64,000 nt of DNA from JBGTFE01 sp036403235 (GTDB taxonomy: Bacteria; Acidobacteriota; Blastocatellia; Pyrinomonadales; Pyrinomonadaceae): contig DASWRI010000052.1 in the NCBI GenBank assembly GCA_036403235.1, positions 62,001-126,000 of the forward strand, in the 5' to 3' direction. How positions within the stretch are numbered: the stretch's first letter is position 1; each line of letters opens with the position of its first letter. This document shows, piece by piece, positions 55,301 to 64,000 of the stretch. The position numbers and the translations under genes were made by a program. Below the pieces are notes generated by a model that did not search any database, was not told the DNA's origin, and saw only the letters and a list, made by a program, of their open reading frames with translations.

Positions 55301-56177
55301 TCGCGCCGTACTGCGTGCGCGTGAAAGCCGATTTAAAGGGCGCAAACGCGTTGCGCGCCTGAATGCTTTTATCGCGGATAAAGCCGAAAAGATTTCCGGT
55401 GAATTGATTTGTTCCGCGTTTCGTGACGACGTTGATGATGCCGCCCGTCGCGCGCCCGAACTCGGCCATATAGGAATTTGTCGCGACCTGATATTCCTGC
55501 ACGCCTTCCTGCGAGAGCGTCGTGCGCGAAGCGTTGATTGAATTGTCGGTAAAGTCCGCGCCGTCGACCTGTACGAGCGTCGAGCGTCCGCGCTGGCCGC
55601 CGATGTTGAGGCCCGAAGTCGGGGCCGGGCCAATCGGGCGACCGTTGTCGCGGCCGACGGTTGAAATTGTCAGCGCAAAACCGGTCGCGCTGCGCTCGTT
55701 AATCGGTAGATTTTCGATTCTCTGCTGGTCAATCGTGTTGGCGACGGTCGTCCGCGACGTTTCGACCAAATCGATTGTATCGCCCGAAACGTTGACGACG
55801 ATGTCGGGCGTTCCGGCTTCGAGTTTAATTTGTAATTCGGCGTTTTGCCCGACGGTTAATTTTAAAGCCGAGATAACCGTCTTTTTAAATGAAGAAGCTT
55901 CCGCCGTGATTTCATAGTCTGACGGCGGCAGGCCGATAAATCTGAAAGCGCCGCCGTCGTCGGCGGTGACCGTGCGCGTGAGTCCGGTCGCCGAATCCTT
56001 CGCCGTCACGGTTGCGCCCGGAACGACCGCGCCGTTCTGGTCGACGATGGTGCCGGACAAATCGGCCGCGCTCGACTGCGACTGCGCCAGAGCGGCGCCA
56101 AAACATAAAAGAACTACCATTGCCGACATCAAGATTTTTGTCGCAGCGGCAGAAACTCTCAAATGAAACGATTTCAT
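52380..56177 (-). CDS. Large TonB-dependent receptor, Oar-like
   Basis: 1265 aa. Signal peptide (about 1-31, ALAQ), CarboxypepD_reg domain (LSGTIVDQNGAVVPGATVTA), plug region (INERSATGFALTISTVGRDN; LVQVDGADFTDNSINA; FGRATGGIINVVTKRGTNQF) and a very long barrel ending FGAKLNF. Proteins of this size and build are abundant in soil acidobacteria and are thought to import large oligosaccharides or peptides. GGAG ribosome-binding site before the ATG. Ligand unknown; neighbours do not settle it. Confidence 0.93.
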   Translation of the reverse strand: MKSFHLRVSAAATKILMSAMVVLLCFGAALAQSQSSAADLSGTIVDQNGAVVPGATVTAKDSATGLTRTVTADDGGAFRFIGLPPSDYEITAEASSFKKTVISALKLTVGQNAELQIKLEAGTPDIVVNVSGDTIDLVETSRTTVANTIDQQRIENLPINERSATGFALTISTVGRDNGRPIGPAPTSGLNIGGQRGRSTLVQVDGADFTDNSINASRTTLSQEGVQEYQVATNSYMAEFGRATGGIINVVTKRGTNQFTGNLFGFIRDKSIQARNAFAPFKSAFTRTQYGATLGGPIAKDRAFFFFSWERRQRNESGFFTSDVSRGLTASATIPVIAGVNPVARTYTGLTPAQATFINTLVGSGVAANICAARAYAFFASSGAQTALNGFNPLTSPNDGSGCPAISPILPGTIGPRFLLTGTPVPVGTTNSLGQSIAFRPLNSLQRVFPVTEATQYTSLRFDVNLNNDNQLTVRAGFNPGTLTGIQVESQNQSLGQNDFSRTGITNIKDSSFTVGLNSTLSGTTANELRLQYGRRDTTFKSQNGDAVAFNISGTAFIGRELFSPVDRTETRIQLADNYNLVWGNHAFKFGGDINFVKIPSAVFELNFAGLFNFGDFAASNLGFPAAAPAFTPVQSYGLGLPSLYIQGFGNPVSKIKNMPIALFAQDSWKATRRLTFNYGIRYDVEFTETIDPVGFRDPLSGINLSSTDILAAQDALGVQQGIPRDFNNFAPRFGFAYDIFGDGKTVVRGALGLFYDHPLLAVAFNSDIADAAQQQQSVLTAGSPTPTALLNAAQVFQGTVCGVQGSNPAVCGATVTPGVATSAQYQFGRQRFNDQTFSGFGAVLPFTLPIAKDFKYASATQANLSFERQITQNMSLSVSYIFVGAHNLPRPTDLNTPNTALQIQNFQRFFGGALPASQQQAIAFSIATTAPGTATGVGCAVVIPGMVAQCPTGRVVAPAVANFFRPNAPNYFLAAALSGGAVSKAVLDSQIAGSLRTPGLISPFGAVNAQVSDGNSNYNAMNVELKRRFANNLTFLASYTWSHSIDDSSDLQTLLIAQNVRRFDLERADSLFDQRHRFVFSGVLASPQAWQKSDNMMKRVLADFVIAPIVEISSGRPFNIITNVDANNDQSSQTDRPNVLADGTLCVPGEPLAGGGTCGTIFQTDDNGSLIFANGNLGRNRGITHPYASFDLRVARTIRFGERFRLELIAEGFNLFNRFNEASASPNYRDVNAFGQRDSGGRFRSIPTAAYDQRQFQFGAKLNF

Positions 56178-56423
56178 TGGTTTTTCTCCTTAACTCTTTC
56201 TTTTGAAACTTTTCGAGATTTTGTCAGCTAACGACGCGAAAAAAGTCTAGGTTGACCTGGGATAGATAAACTTTTTTCCTGCAATCAAATTTTGCTGCAT
56301 TTATAGCGTCTATTATTATTAAAATTTTAGCTGACTGAACTTAATAAATTAGATTTGATAGCTTTGACGTTTGTAACGCAAAAATGAATTTTAAGCAAGC
56401 AAAAATGTAAGATTTTTGTAATT

Positions 56424-57644
56424 TTACGATTTAATTTTTTTCGCCCGGCCCGGCTCTCTCGTCGAGCGCGCCAGCAATTGTCTGGCTTTTTCGCTCAAAC
56501 TCAAAATCGAAATCAAATTTTTGGCTAAGCGAGGCGCAAATGCCGCCCGCCTGAGAAGCGAGCAGACGCGCAGCCGGCGCTGAAATTTGCGGCGATATAA
56601 AATATTATATTTTTCCGCCGCGGCTTCGGGCAAATTCGGATTTTCGGCGATAACTTTCGCCAGAATTTCGGCGCTTTCGAGCGCCATCAGCATGCCGCTG
56701 CCAGTAAACGGGTCGATAAAAGCGGCCGCGTCGCCGATAGAAAAAAGACCGGGTGCGGGATTTAAGTCTTTGACGCCGAAACCGTCGATTGAAACCGCCA
56801 GCCAGTCGTAAACGGGCTTTGCCTTTTGCATCGTCTCGCGCGCCCGACGGTTTTGAAAAATCACGTTTTCGAGGATTTGTTCAACGTCCGAATTAAACTC
56901 TTTGACGGTTTCGGCCTTTATCAAAAAACAATGATTCGCCAGATTGCGCTCGACATAGCTCAAACCGCCGTAGCCGCCGCGGAAAAAATATATCTCGCAA
57001 CGGCCTTTTTCCAAACGCACGCCGTCGAGATGAGTCTTAAAACCGACCAGCCGATTTTTGATTTTTGATTTTTGATTTTTCGATTCGGCGGCTTTCAGTT
57101 TTTCCGCAAATTTTCCCAAAACGTTGGCGCGGCCGCTCGCGTCAATCGTCAAATCGGCTGAAATTTCAAAAGCGTCTCCAATTTTGTTTTTCGCCCTCAC
57201 GCCGCAGATTTTTTCGTCGTCGCGCAAAAGCCCGACGGCGCTCGTTTCTTCCAAAACTTCGACGCCCGCCGCTCTCGCTTTTTCGAGCAGGCGAGCGTCC
57301 ATCTCGGCGCGGCTGATGCTCAGAGCGCCCTCCGAATAGGCGTCAAACCAGGCGCTCGAAACACTGACCGATTTCCCGTTCGGCGCGTAAAAAACGGTTT
57401 GCGAAATCCGGTCGCCGCCGACGGCGAGCATTTCGTTCAGAACGGACAGATTTTCGAAATGCGCGAGACATTCGGGCGATATAAACTCGCCGCAGAGCTT
57501 TTCGCGCGGAAACTTTTCGCGCTCGACCAGACAAACTTCAAATCCGGCGCGCGCCAGCCGAATCGCCAGGCTCGCGCCCGCCGGCCCGGCGCCGACGACG
57601 ACGGTTTTTGGTTTTCGATTTTCGATTTTCGATTGATTGTTCAT
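56424..57644 (-). CDS. FAD-dependent oxidoreductase, geranylgeranyl reductase family
   Basis: 406 aa. FAD-binding VVVGAGPAGASLAIRLARAG at 15-34, then REKFPREKLCGEFISPECL, DLTIDASGRANVLG and LFSIGDAAAFIDPFTGSGML, the classical GGR/PHBH-fold series. Possible substrate: isoprenoid chains or a polyketide-like quinone. Two places are built from heptamers: the N-terminal leader (NNQSKIENRKPK) and an insert at about 189-198 (SKNQKSKIKNR), encoded by four exact GATTTTT units at 57053-57080. The latter would form a flexible loop. Confidence 0.85.
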   Translation of the reverse strand: MNNQSKIENRKPKTVVVGAGPAGASLAIRLARAGFEVCLVEREKFPREKLCGEFISPECLAHFENLSVLNEMLAVGGDRISQTVFYAPNGKSVSVSSAWFDAYSEGALSISRAEMDARLLEKARAAGVEVLEETSAVGLLRDDEKICGVRAKNKIGDAFEISADLTIDASGRANVLGKFAEKLKAAESKNQKSKIKNRLVGFKTHLDGVRLEKGRCEIYFFRGGYGGLSYVERNLANHCFLIKAETVKEFNSDVEQILENVIFQNRRARETMQKAKPVYDWLAVSIDGFGVKDLNPAPGLFSIGDAAAFIDPFTGSGMLMALESAEILAKVIAENPNLPEAAAEKYNILYRRKFQRRLRVCSLLRRAAFAPRLAKNLISILSLSEKARQLLARSTREPGRAKKIKS

Positions 57645-57737
57645 TTTCCGCGCTTAAAGTTATTATAACCTTTTGCGCCGGAAGAAACTTTTAAATTTCT
57701 TCATCAATCGCAAATCAAAAATCGAAAACCAAAAATT
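57606..57737. repeat. Heptamer inverted repeat spanning two divergent start codons
   Basis: The left arm (about 57606-57637) includes GATTTTC repeats inside the first codons of the flavoprotein; the right arm (about 57707-57735) is its complement (AAAATCG, AAAACC, AAAAATT) and ends at the ATG of the hydrolase. Both mRNAs would begin with one arm. Confidence 0.65.
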
Positions 57738-58697
57738 ATGCAAATCATTCCGCTCGCAGTTCCAACGCCTTTTTATGTCAGCGACGTCAATGTTTATTTG
57801 ATAAAAGAAGACCCTCTGACGCTGATTGACGTCGGGCCGAAAACAAAGAAAGCATCGGACGCACTGCGCGCGAATCTGCGCCGCAACGGCGTCGATTTTG
57901 CGGACGTTCGCCGAATCGTCCTGACGCACGCGCACGAAGACCACTGCGGCCTCGCCAAACAAGTGCGCGACGAAGCGAAAAACGCGGAAATCCTTGTTCA
58001 CAGTTGGGAAACCGGCCATCTTTTCGGGCGCCTGGCGCGCGAAGAACATCGCAAATTGATGACGCGCGCCGGAGTTCCCGATTCGGTTTTCGACGAGATG
58101 CAAAATTTGTATTCGGAAATAAATCTTTTGACCGACGCGCTCGCGGAAGGCGAATTTTCCGAGCTGCGGGACGAGATGGAGCTCGAATTTTCGAGCGGAT
58201 TTCTAAAAGTTCTGCACACGCCCGGACACACGCCCGGAAGCTGCTCGTTTGTCCGCGAAGCAAACCGGACTTTGATTGCCGGCGACTGCGTTTTGAAACG
58301 CATCACGCCGAATCCGGTCATCGCGCCCGACCCGGTTGACAAGGAAAAACGCTTCAAATCTCTGGCCGAATATCTCGTCTCGCTGGCGCGCATCCGGAGT
58401 TTTTCGCCGACGCTCGTTTACGGCGGCCACGGCGAGGCGATTCACGATTTCGAAGAAATTTTCAATCGCTACGTGCGCTCGATTGACGAGCGGCAGCGAC
58501 GCGTAATTTCGCTTGTCTCCGGCGACGGCGCGACGGCTTTCGAGGTGGCGCAGAAGCTTTTCCCGAACGCGATTGACCGTGACGTTCACCGATTTTTAGC
58601 GATTTCCGAATCGGTCGCGCATCTCGACTACGCCGAATCCGAAGGCAAAATTGCGGTCGAATTTAAGCAGGGCGTCGAGTTTTACCGGAAACTTTAA
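57738..58697 (+). CDS. MBL-fold metallo-hydrolase
   Basis: 319 aa. HxHxDH motif in LTHAHEDHCGLA, GHTPGSCSF (His and Ser of the second metal site region), GDCVL (bridging Asp), YGGHGEAI (last His). Domain order resembles glyoxalase II / LACTB2-like hydrolases with a C-terminal winged-helix-like region (VAQKLFPNAIDRDVHRFL). Not a beta-lactamase by sequence features. Probably a thioester or nuclease-type hydrolase. The start has no Shine-Dalgarno and follows the inverted repeat directly. Confidence 0.88.
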   Translation: MQIIPLAVPTPFYVSDVNVYLIKEDPLTLIDVGPKTKKASDALRANLRRNGVDFADVRRIVLTHAHEDHCGLAKQVRDEAKNAEILVHSWETGHLFGRLAREEHRKLMTRAGVPDSVFDEMQNLYSEINLLTDALAEGEFSELRDEMELEFSSGFLKVLHTPGHTPGSCSFVREANRTLIAGDCVLKRITPNPVIAPDPVDKEKRFKSLAEYLVSLARIRSFSPTLVYGGHGEAIHDFEEIFNRYVRSIDERQRRVISLVSGDGATAFEVAQKLFPNAIDRDVHRFLAISESVAHLDYAESEGKIAVEFKQGVEFYRKL

Positions 58698-58769
58698 TCC
58701 ATGTCGATACAACTTATTTTTAATTTAAAAGCATCTCTGGTTTAAGTTCAATAGATTCAAGGAGAAACT

Positions 58770-60440
58770 ATGAAACAACTTTCCGTTCTGCTCGCCGCTT
58801 TCTGTCTTTTCGCAAATCCAATTTTTTCGCAAACGTTTTCGCCCGAGGTCAAGCGCGTCGCGGTTTTCAAAAACGGCTACGCTTTTACGTATCGCGAAGG
58901 CGAGGCGCAGACGGCGGGCGGCTGGGTTTATACGACGAACACGCCGATTGGCGTTCTCGGCACGATTTGGGGTTACTCGACTTCGCCGAACGTGCGCGTT
59001 ATGCAGCTGCTCGCGTCGGAAAACGAAAAGCGCGAGACGGAGCGCGTCACCGACATCGCCGAGATTTTGCTGGCGAACGAGGGCGCGCGGATTCGTTTCA
59101 TCGACAATTACAGCAAACAATTTGAAGGAACGTATGAAATCGTCAGCCGCAACCGAAATTTTGCCGCGCCCGTTCCGCGAACCGATTACAACACGGACGA
59201 ATATCGCGAAGACCAGCTGACAATCGCGCTCAAAACCGAAACCGGATTGATGTTTTTTCTCGCGAGCTCCGTCAGAAATCTGGAAATCGTCGGCCAGCCA
59301 AAAATGGAAAAGATAAAAACGGTCAAGGAAAATCGGCTGGCGATGAAAGTCGAAGGCGCAAAAGACGGCGAGCGCTTCAATCTCGGAGTGGCCGCCCTCG
59401 AGCGCGGCATCCGCTGGATTCCGGCGTATCGCGTCGAGGTTAAGGGAACGCCCGTCAAGGAAGCAAAATTAGAGCTCGAAGCGATGCTGATAAACGAGCT
59501 GACGGATTTGAAAAACTCGGAAGTTTATTTTGTCGTCGGCGTTCCGCACTTTCTGTTTCAGGACACGATGTCACCGCTTTCGATGAACACGGCTTTCGCG
59601 GGCGTTTCGAGTTATTTTCAAGCCGGAAACAGAAACAACCGGCGCGATTCGTATTCGAACGCGATTATGACTCAGGTTTCGTCCCAATCCGAAAATACAT
59701 ATTCCGACGAGGAAGATGCGACACCGACCGTTTCCGGAGAGGAACAGGCAAACACTTTTTCGGCCGAACAGCTTTTTCTGTATCAGGCGAACGACATCAC
59801 TCTCAAGAAAAACGAGCGCGCCAGTTTAAGACTTTTTTCGCTGACCGTTCCGGCGAGCGAAGTTTTTGAATGGACTCTGAACGACGCGCCGAACACCGTC
59901 CAGCGCTATCTCGAATACGCCAGCGGGTCGAATTCGACGCCGCTTTTGCAAGACCTTTCGAGCAAAATCTGGTATGCGCTGCGGCTCAAAAATCAAACCG
60001 GAATGCCGTGGACGACCGCGCCCGCGCTGAGCTTTCGCGAATGGAAACCGATTGGACAGGATATGCTCAGCTTTACGCCCGTCGGCGGCGAAAACATTTT
60101 GCGCGTGACGCCCGCGACCGAAGTCATCGGCACGCACACGCTCGAAGAAAAATCGCGCGCGCAGACGGAGATGAGATACGGCGGAAGCAGCTACACGTTC
60201 GATTTAATCACTATCGAAGGCACGATAAAGCTTCGCAATATCAAAAAGGAAGCGGTCGAGCTGGTTTTGACGCGCAATCTCGTCGGCCAGGTTGTATCGG
60301 CGACCGACGCGGGAAAAATTTCGCGCGAAGGCTTGAATCTGCAGGCCGTCAACCCGAACTCGGTCATCAAATGGAATTTGAATCTGCCGCCGGGCGAAAA
60401 GGAAATCAAATACACATACAAAATTTACGTCAGAAGATAA
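58770..60440 (+). CDS. Secreted DUF4139-like protein
   Basis: 556 aa. Signal peptide (1-20, FSQ), N-terminal beta domain opening VKRVAVFKNGYAFTYREGEA and a C-terminal domain ending with PPGEKEIKYTYKIYVR, consistent with DUF4139-type mucoidy proteins. AAGGAG stands before the ATG. Function unknown. Its stop is 15 bp before a 21-bp repeat array. Confidence 0.7.
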   Translation: MKQLSVLLAAFCLFANPIFSQTFSPEVKRVAVFKNGYAFTYREGEAQTAGGWVYTTNTPIGVLGTIWGYSTSPNVRVMQLLASENEKRETERVTDIAEILLANEGARIRFIDNYSKQFEGTYEIVSRNRNFAAPVPRTDYNTDEYREDQLTIALKTETGLMFFLASSVRNLEIVGQPKMEKIKTVKENRLAMKVEGAKDGERFNLGVAALERGIRWIPAYRVEVKGTPVKEAKLELEAMLINELTDLKNSEVYFVVGVPHFLFQDTMSPLSMNTAFAGVSSYFQAGNRNNRRDSYSNAIMTQVSSQSENTYSDEEDATPTVSGEEQANTFSAEQLFLYQANDITLKKNERASLRLFSLTVPASEVFEWTLNDAPNTVQRYLEYASGSNSTPLLQDLSSKIWYALRLKNQTGMPWTTAPALSFREWKPIGQDMLSFTPVGGENILRVTPATEVIGTHTLEEKSRAQTEMRYGGSSYTFDLITIEGTIKLRNIKKEAVELVLTRNLVGQVVSATDAGKISREGLNLQAVNPNSVIKWNLNLPPGEKEIKYTYKIYVRR

Positions 60441-60455
60441 ACAATTCCGCGCCGG

Positions 60456-60602
60456 AAAATTAATTCTCCCGGCGCAAGGAAATAAATTCTCCGCTTTGGG
60501 AAATGCTTTTCCGGCATCGGAAATATATTTTCCCGTGCCGGGAGTTTATTGCCTCGCGTCGGGAATTTATTTTCTATGTTCGGGAATTCATTGCAAAATA
60601 TT
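60456..60602. repeat. Seven-unit array of about 21 bp
   Basis: Units start with GGAAA or GGAAT and carry TTTATT or TTTTCC: spacing 24, 21, 20, 22, 21, 21 with overall phase kept. It touches the truncated 3' end of the ferritin-like gene on one side and the DUF4139-like gene on the other. Confidence 0.8.
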
Positions 60603-61111
60603 AAGACAAAACCGGATGTCCGGCGAGATTTATCAGACGGCGATAGCCCTGCGCCGTCGACATTTCGTGAATCGCGCCGAAAGTCATATGAGTTGCGGTA
60701 AATTTTCTGCCGACGAGATTGGTCAAAATCGTCACGGAGCGGGCGTAAACGTTATAAAAAGCGGAAACTCCGTCTCTTATCTGCGTCTGCCACGTCGTCG
60801 TCCGTCCTGACTCCGGCTTCCGCCAGAAAACGATTTAAAAGCTCGGCGTGCGTGAGTTCCTCCGCGCTCCAGCGTTCCATAAAGCGGCTGATTACCGGGT
60901 CTTTGCCGGTCGGCGTGCGGCGCAGCTCGGTGTAATACATATCGGTCAGCACTTCGACATCGCGCATGTACATCAAAACGGGCACGAAGCGCGCGTCCAG
61001 CTCGTATTTTTTGACGTCGTTCCAACGGATTTTATCGAGAAATTCCTTCGATAAAGCGCGCGGCTGTTTTTCATACCAGTTTAGAACGTCCCGGTTCGTC
61101 TCAAAAGTCAT
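60601..61111 (-). pseudogene. Frameshifted and truncated ferritin-like / acyl-ACP desaturase-like gene
   Basis: The first frame (ATG 61111, GGAG before it) reads MTFETNRDVLNWYEKQPRAL and VPVLMYMRDVEVLTDMYYTEL, then ERWSAEELTHAELLNRFL with the EExxH metal motif. It goes off-frame near 60795 in GACGACGACG and stops at 60752. The neighbouring frame continues convincingly: TWQTQIRDGVSAFYNVYARS, then FTATHMTFGAIHEMSTAQGY and RRLINLAGHPVLS, stopping at 60601. One base indel separates the halves. The C-terminal part expected beyond HPVL is missing, replaced by the array. Confidence 0.75.
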
Positions 61112-61245
61112 ATTTTCTCCAAAAAGAAACCAATTTCATATTTCCCGCGAATAAACAATCAGTTTCGCTTAACTTTTTAATTCGCTATACTAATTCTTTC
61201 GGATTCAACGGGCGCGAGCGCTCGGTGTTAGGATAAAAATTAATT

Positions 61246-62279
<1,034 letters not shown>

Positions 62280-62283
<4 letters not shown>

Positions 62284-62566
62284 TTAAAATTGGCTATAAA
62301 TGTCCAAAATGCGAAGGGAAAGTTTTACTACCTGAATTTAGTAAAGAAACAAAGCAAAAAAGTGTGAAACTTTCCAAAAACCTGGTCGCTTGAAAGCAGT
62401 CGGAGCGATGAAATATTTTGGAAAGATTGATTTAACCAGCGCAAAATTTGTCGGTTTGCATTTCGCTAATCCTGATAAAACTTGTCACAGATGCAAATCT
62501 GATTTGGGAAATTCGGAAGCGTTGATTTGCCCGAAATGCAAATCTTTGAATTTTAATTGGTGGTAA
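62280..62566 (+). pseudogene. Frameshifted zinc-ribbon protein gene
   Basis: Frame A starts at 62280 with MIKIGYKCPKCEGKVLLPEF (CPKC) and stops near 62397. Frame B continues with LKAVGAMKYFGKIDLTSAKF, then TCHRCKSDLGNSEALICPKC and SLNFNWW, ending at 62566. Together they form one protein with three CxxC knuckles. The switch is at an A5 tract (62376-62380). A single-base loss, a sequencing slip or programmed slippage would explain it. Overlaps the previous stop by ATGA. Confidence 0.65.
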
Positions 62567-62569
62567 TTT

Positions 62570-64000
62570 ATGCGAAAGCAATTATTCAGTTTCCTACTTT
62601 TATTATCGTTTCTCGCGAGCGTTTCGGCGCAAACATCGAAACCGACCGAAACGGAAGTAAATCTCCGCCTTCACATCAATTATCTGGCTTCGGATAAACT
62701 CGAAGGACGCCGGACGGGCGAGAAAGGCGCGACGATGGCGGCCGGTTATATCGCAAATTTGTTTGCCGCATATAAACTCAAGCCTTCGGGCAGCACGACG
62801 AGCAAAAATTATTTGCAGGCTTTTCCGTTCGTGACGGGCGTCGAAATGGCGAAGGACAATGCATTTCGGCTTGAGCTGACAAACGCGGGCGGCCAGCGCG
62901 TAAAAATCGAAAACATTCTGCCCGTCCGGCCGGTCGGATTTTCGCCGAACGGCGAGGTCGCCGATGCCGAAGTCGTTTTCGCCGGTTTCGGAATCGCTTC
63001 AAGCGAGGCGAAATATGATGATTACAATTACGACGGCAATAATCTCGACGTCAAAGGCAAAATCGTTCTCGCTTTTGACGGAACGCCGGACAACGCGCCT
63101 AATTCGCCGTTTGCCCGCTTCGACGCGCGCGCCAAAGCGAATATCGCAAAAGAAAAAGGCGCGCTCGGGCTGCTTCTGATTTCGCGCGAAACGAAGCTCG
63201 AAGACGATAAGCTGGCGCAGTTAAAATACGACCAGACGCTCGGCGAGGCCGCCCTGCCGACATACGTCATCGCGCGCAACACGGCGCAAAACATTCTCGG
63301 AGTCGGCGAAAACGAGCTGCCGCTGATTGAATCTTTAATAGCGATGCGAAAAGACGCCGGAGTAAAGACCAAATTTCCTTTTCGCGACACGCGGCCGCGC
63401 GCCGGATTTAAGGTCAATCTCGTCAAAAAACAGGCGGAAAGCTACAACGTCGTCGGAATTTTGGAAGGCCGCGACGCGCAGTTAAAAAATGAAGCAATCG
63501 TCATCGGCGCGCATTACGACCATCTCGGACGAGGCGGCGCGGGCAGTCTTGCCGTCAATTCGACCGAGATTCATCACGGCGCTGACGATAACGCATCGGG
63601 CGTCGCGGCGATGCTCGAACTCGCGCGCCAATTTGCCAAAGCCAAAACCAACCAGCGGACGTTGATTTTTATCGCTTTCAGCGGCGAAGAAGAAGGTCTT
63701 ATCGGCTCGAAGTTTTACGTCAACAATCCGACGTTTCCGCTTGAAAAAACCGTCGCGATGATAAATATGGATATGGTCGGGCGTCTGAACGAAAATAAAT
63801 TGACCGTCGGCGGAATCGGGACGGCAAGCGAGTGGAAAAAACTCGTTGAGGCCGACAACGGAAGCTATCTGGTCACACAAACCGTCGGCGAGGAAAATGT
63901 AAAAATAAAAACCGCCGTCGAGGAAACATTACGAAAACAAGGCGTGACCGGCGTCAAAGCCGAAGTCGACGACACAACGATTAATCTCACCGGCGTTGCT
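62570..64000 (+). CDS. M28 family metallopeptidase, 3' end beyond window
   Basis: 477 codons visible. Signal peptide (1-21, VSAQ); the PA-like region at about 115-250 (FAGFGIASSEA, VKGKIVLAFDG); catalytic segment AHYDHLGRGG, HGADDNASGVAAMLELA, FSGEEEGLIGSKFY and INMDMVGRL, the M28 zinc ligands. Then, instead of the usual C-terminal catalytic His segment, IKTAVEETLRKQGVTGVKAE and DDTTINLTGVA resemble a BON domain. Predicted secreted aminopeptidase. The end of the protein is not visible. Confidence 0.88.
   Translation, partial: MRKQLFSFLLLLSFLASVSAQTSKPTETEVNLRLHINYLASDKLEGRRTGEKGATMAAGYIANLFAAYKLKPSGSTTSKNYLQAFPFVTGVEMAKDNAFRLELTNAGGQRVKIENILPVRPVGFSPNGEVADAEVVFAGFGIASSEAKYDDYNYDGNNLDVKGKIVLAFDGTPDNAPNSPFARFDARAKANIAKEKGALGLLLISRETKLEDDKLAQLKYDQTLGEAALPTYVIARNTAQNILGVGENELPLIESLIAMRKDAGVKTKFPFRDTRPRAGFKVNLVKKQAESYNVVGILEGRDAQLKNEAIVIGAHYDHLGRGGAGSLAVNSTEIHHGADDNASGVAAMLELARQFAKAKTNQRTLIFIAFSGEEEGLIGSKFYVNNPTFPLEKTVAMINMDMVGRLNENKLTVGGIGTASEWKKLVEADNGSYLVTQTVGEENVKIKTAVEETLRKQGVTGVKAEVDDTTINLTGVA

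Noticed and set aside
57738..58697. Metallo-beta-lactamase linked to the BlaI-type regulator
   Set aside because: Fold is shared, but the sequence pattern is of a generic MBL hydrolase, it has no signal peptide, and it is 6 kb away on the other strand.

Overview
This window reads as chromosomal DNA of a Gram-negative bacterium, most plausibly an acidobacterium of the Blastocatellia/Pyrinomonadaceae type. That placement is inferred from gene content: two very large Oar-like TonB-dependent receptors with an N-terminal carboxypeptidase-regulatory-like domain, a BlaI/M56 pair, paired DUF4142 proteins, many secreted proteins, and intergenic spaces full of short tandem and inverted repeats. No rRNA or tRNA was recognised, so the taxonomy is not proven.

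Region 1 (1-18.7 kb, all minus strand) is a surface-polysaccharide locus that runs off the left edge. It holds a Wzx-type flippase, GT4 and GT2 glycosyltransferases, two large polytopic membrane proteins (GT-C or polymerase type), three SAM methyltransferases, two tandem NAD-dependent sugar epimerases, a hexapeptide acyltransferase, AsnB, an RmlA-type nucleotidyltransferase and a 3,5-epimerase-like cupin. Many stop/start codons overlap or nearly touch. A good sigma70-type promoter lies before the flippase gene and appears to give a leaderless GTG start. A divergent galE (18.8 kb) supplies UDP-sugars.

Region 2 (19.9-39.2 kb) is housekeeping and envelope: an M3 oligopeptidase, a DoxX/HTTM-like membrane protein, a secreted ankyrin protein, thiC with a TPP riboswitch whose 3' end contains the Shine-Dalgarno sequence, an alpha/beta hydrolase, an ABC-F protein (Uup), a GH5 mannanase-like enzyme, an FKBP isomerase, a Mut7-C protein, two DUF4142 proteins, a Cys-rich protein, an SDR, a PQQ-type sugar dehydrogenase, a Pro-rich microprotein and MsrA.

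Region 3 (39.2-47.3 kb) has moaA, an SH3-domain protein, queG and a hemin ABC transporter (hmuTUV). Between them lie several intergenic arrays with a strict 21-bp period, a 70-nt candidate structured RNA and a copy of a 220-246 bp multi-hairpin element.

Region 4 (47.4-64 kb) has two TonB receptors flanking a BlaI/M56 regulator pair (blaI with a near-perfect leaderless promoter), a geranylgeranyl-reductase-like flavoprotein diverging from an MBL-fold hydrolase, a DUF4139-like protein, a frameshifted and truncated ferritin-like/desaturase gene, a TolB-like propeller protein, a frameshifted zinc-ribbon gene and an M28 peptidase running off the right edge.

The most unusual signal is in the non-coding DNA. 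Five loci carry tandem arrays of exactly 21 bp (3 to 17 units, almost without indels, with unrelated unit sequences). About ten more intergenic sites carry runs of 7-nt words, often followed by their reverse complement. 21 bp is three heptamers, two turns of B-DNA, or seven codons.
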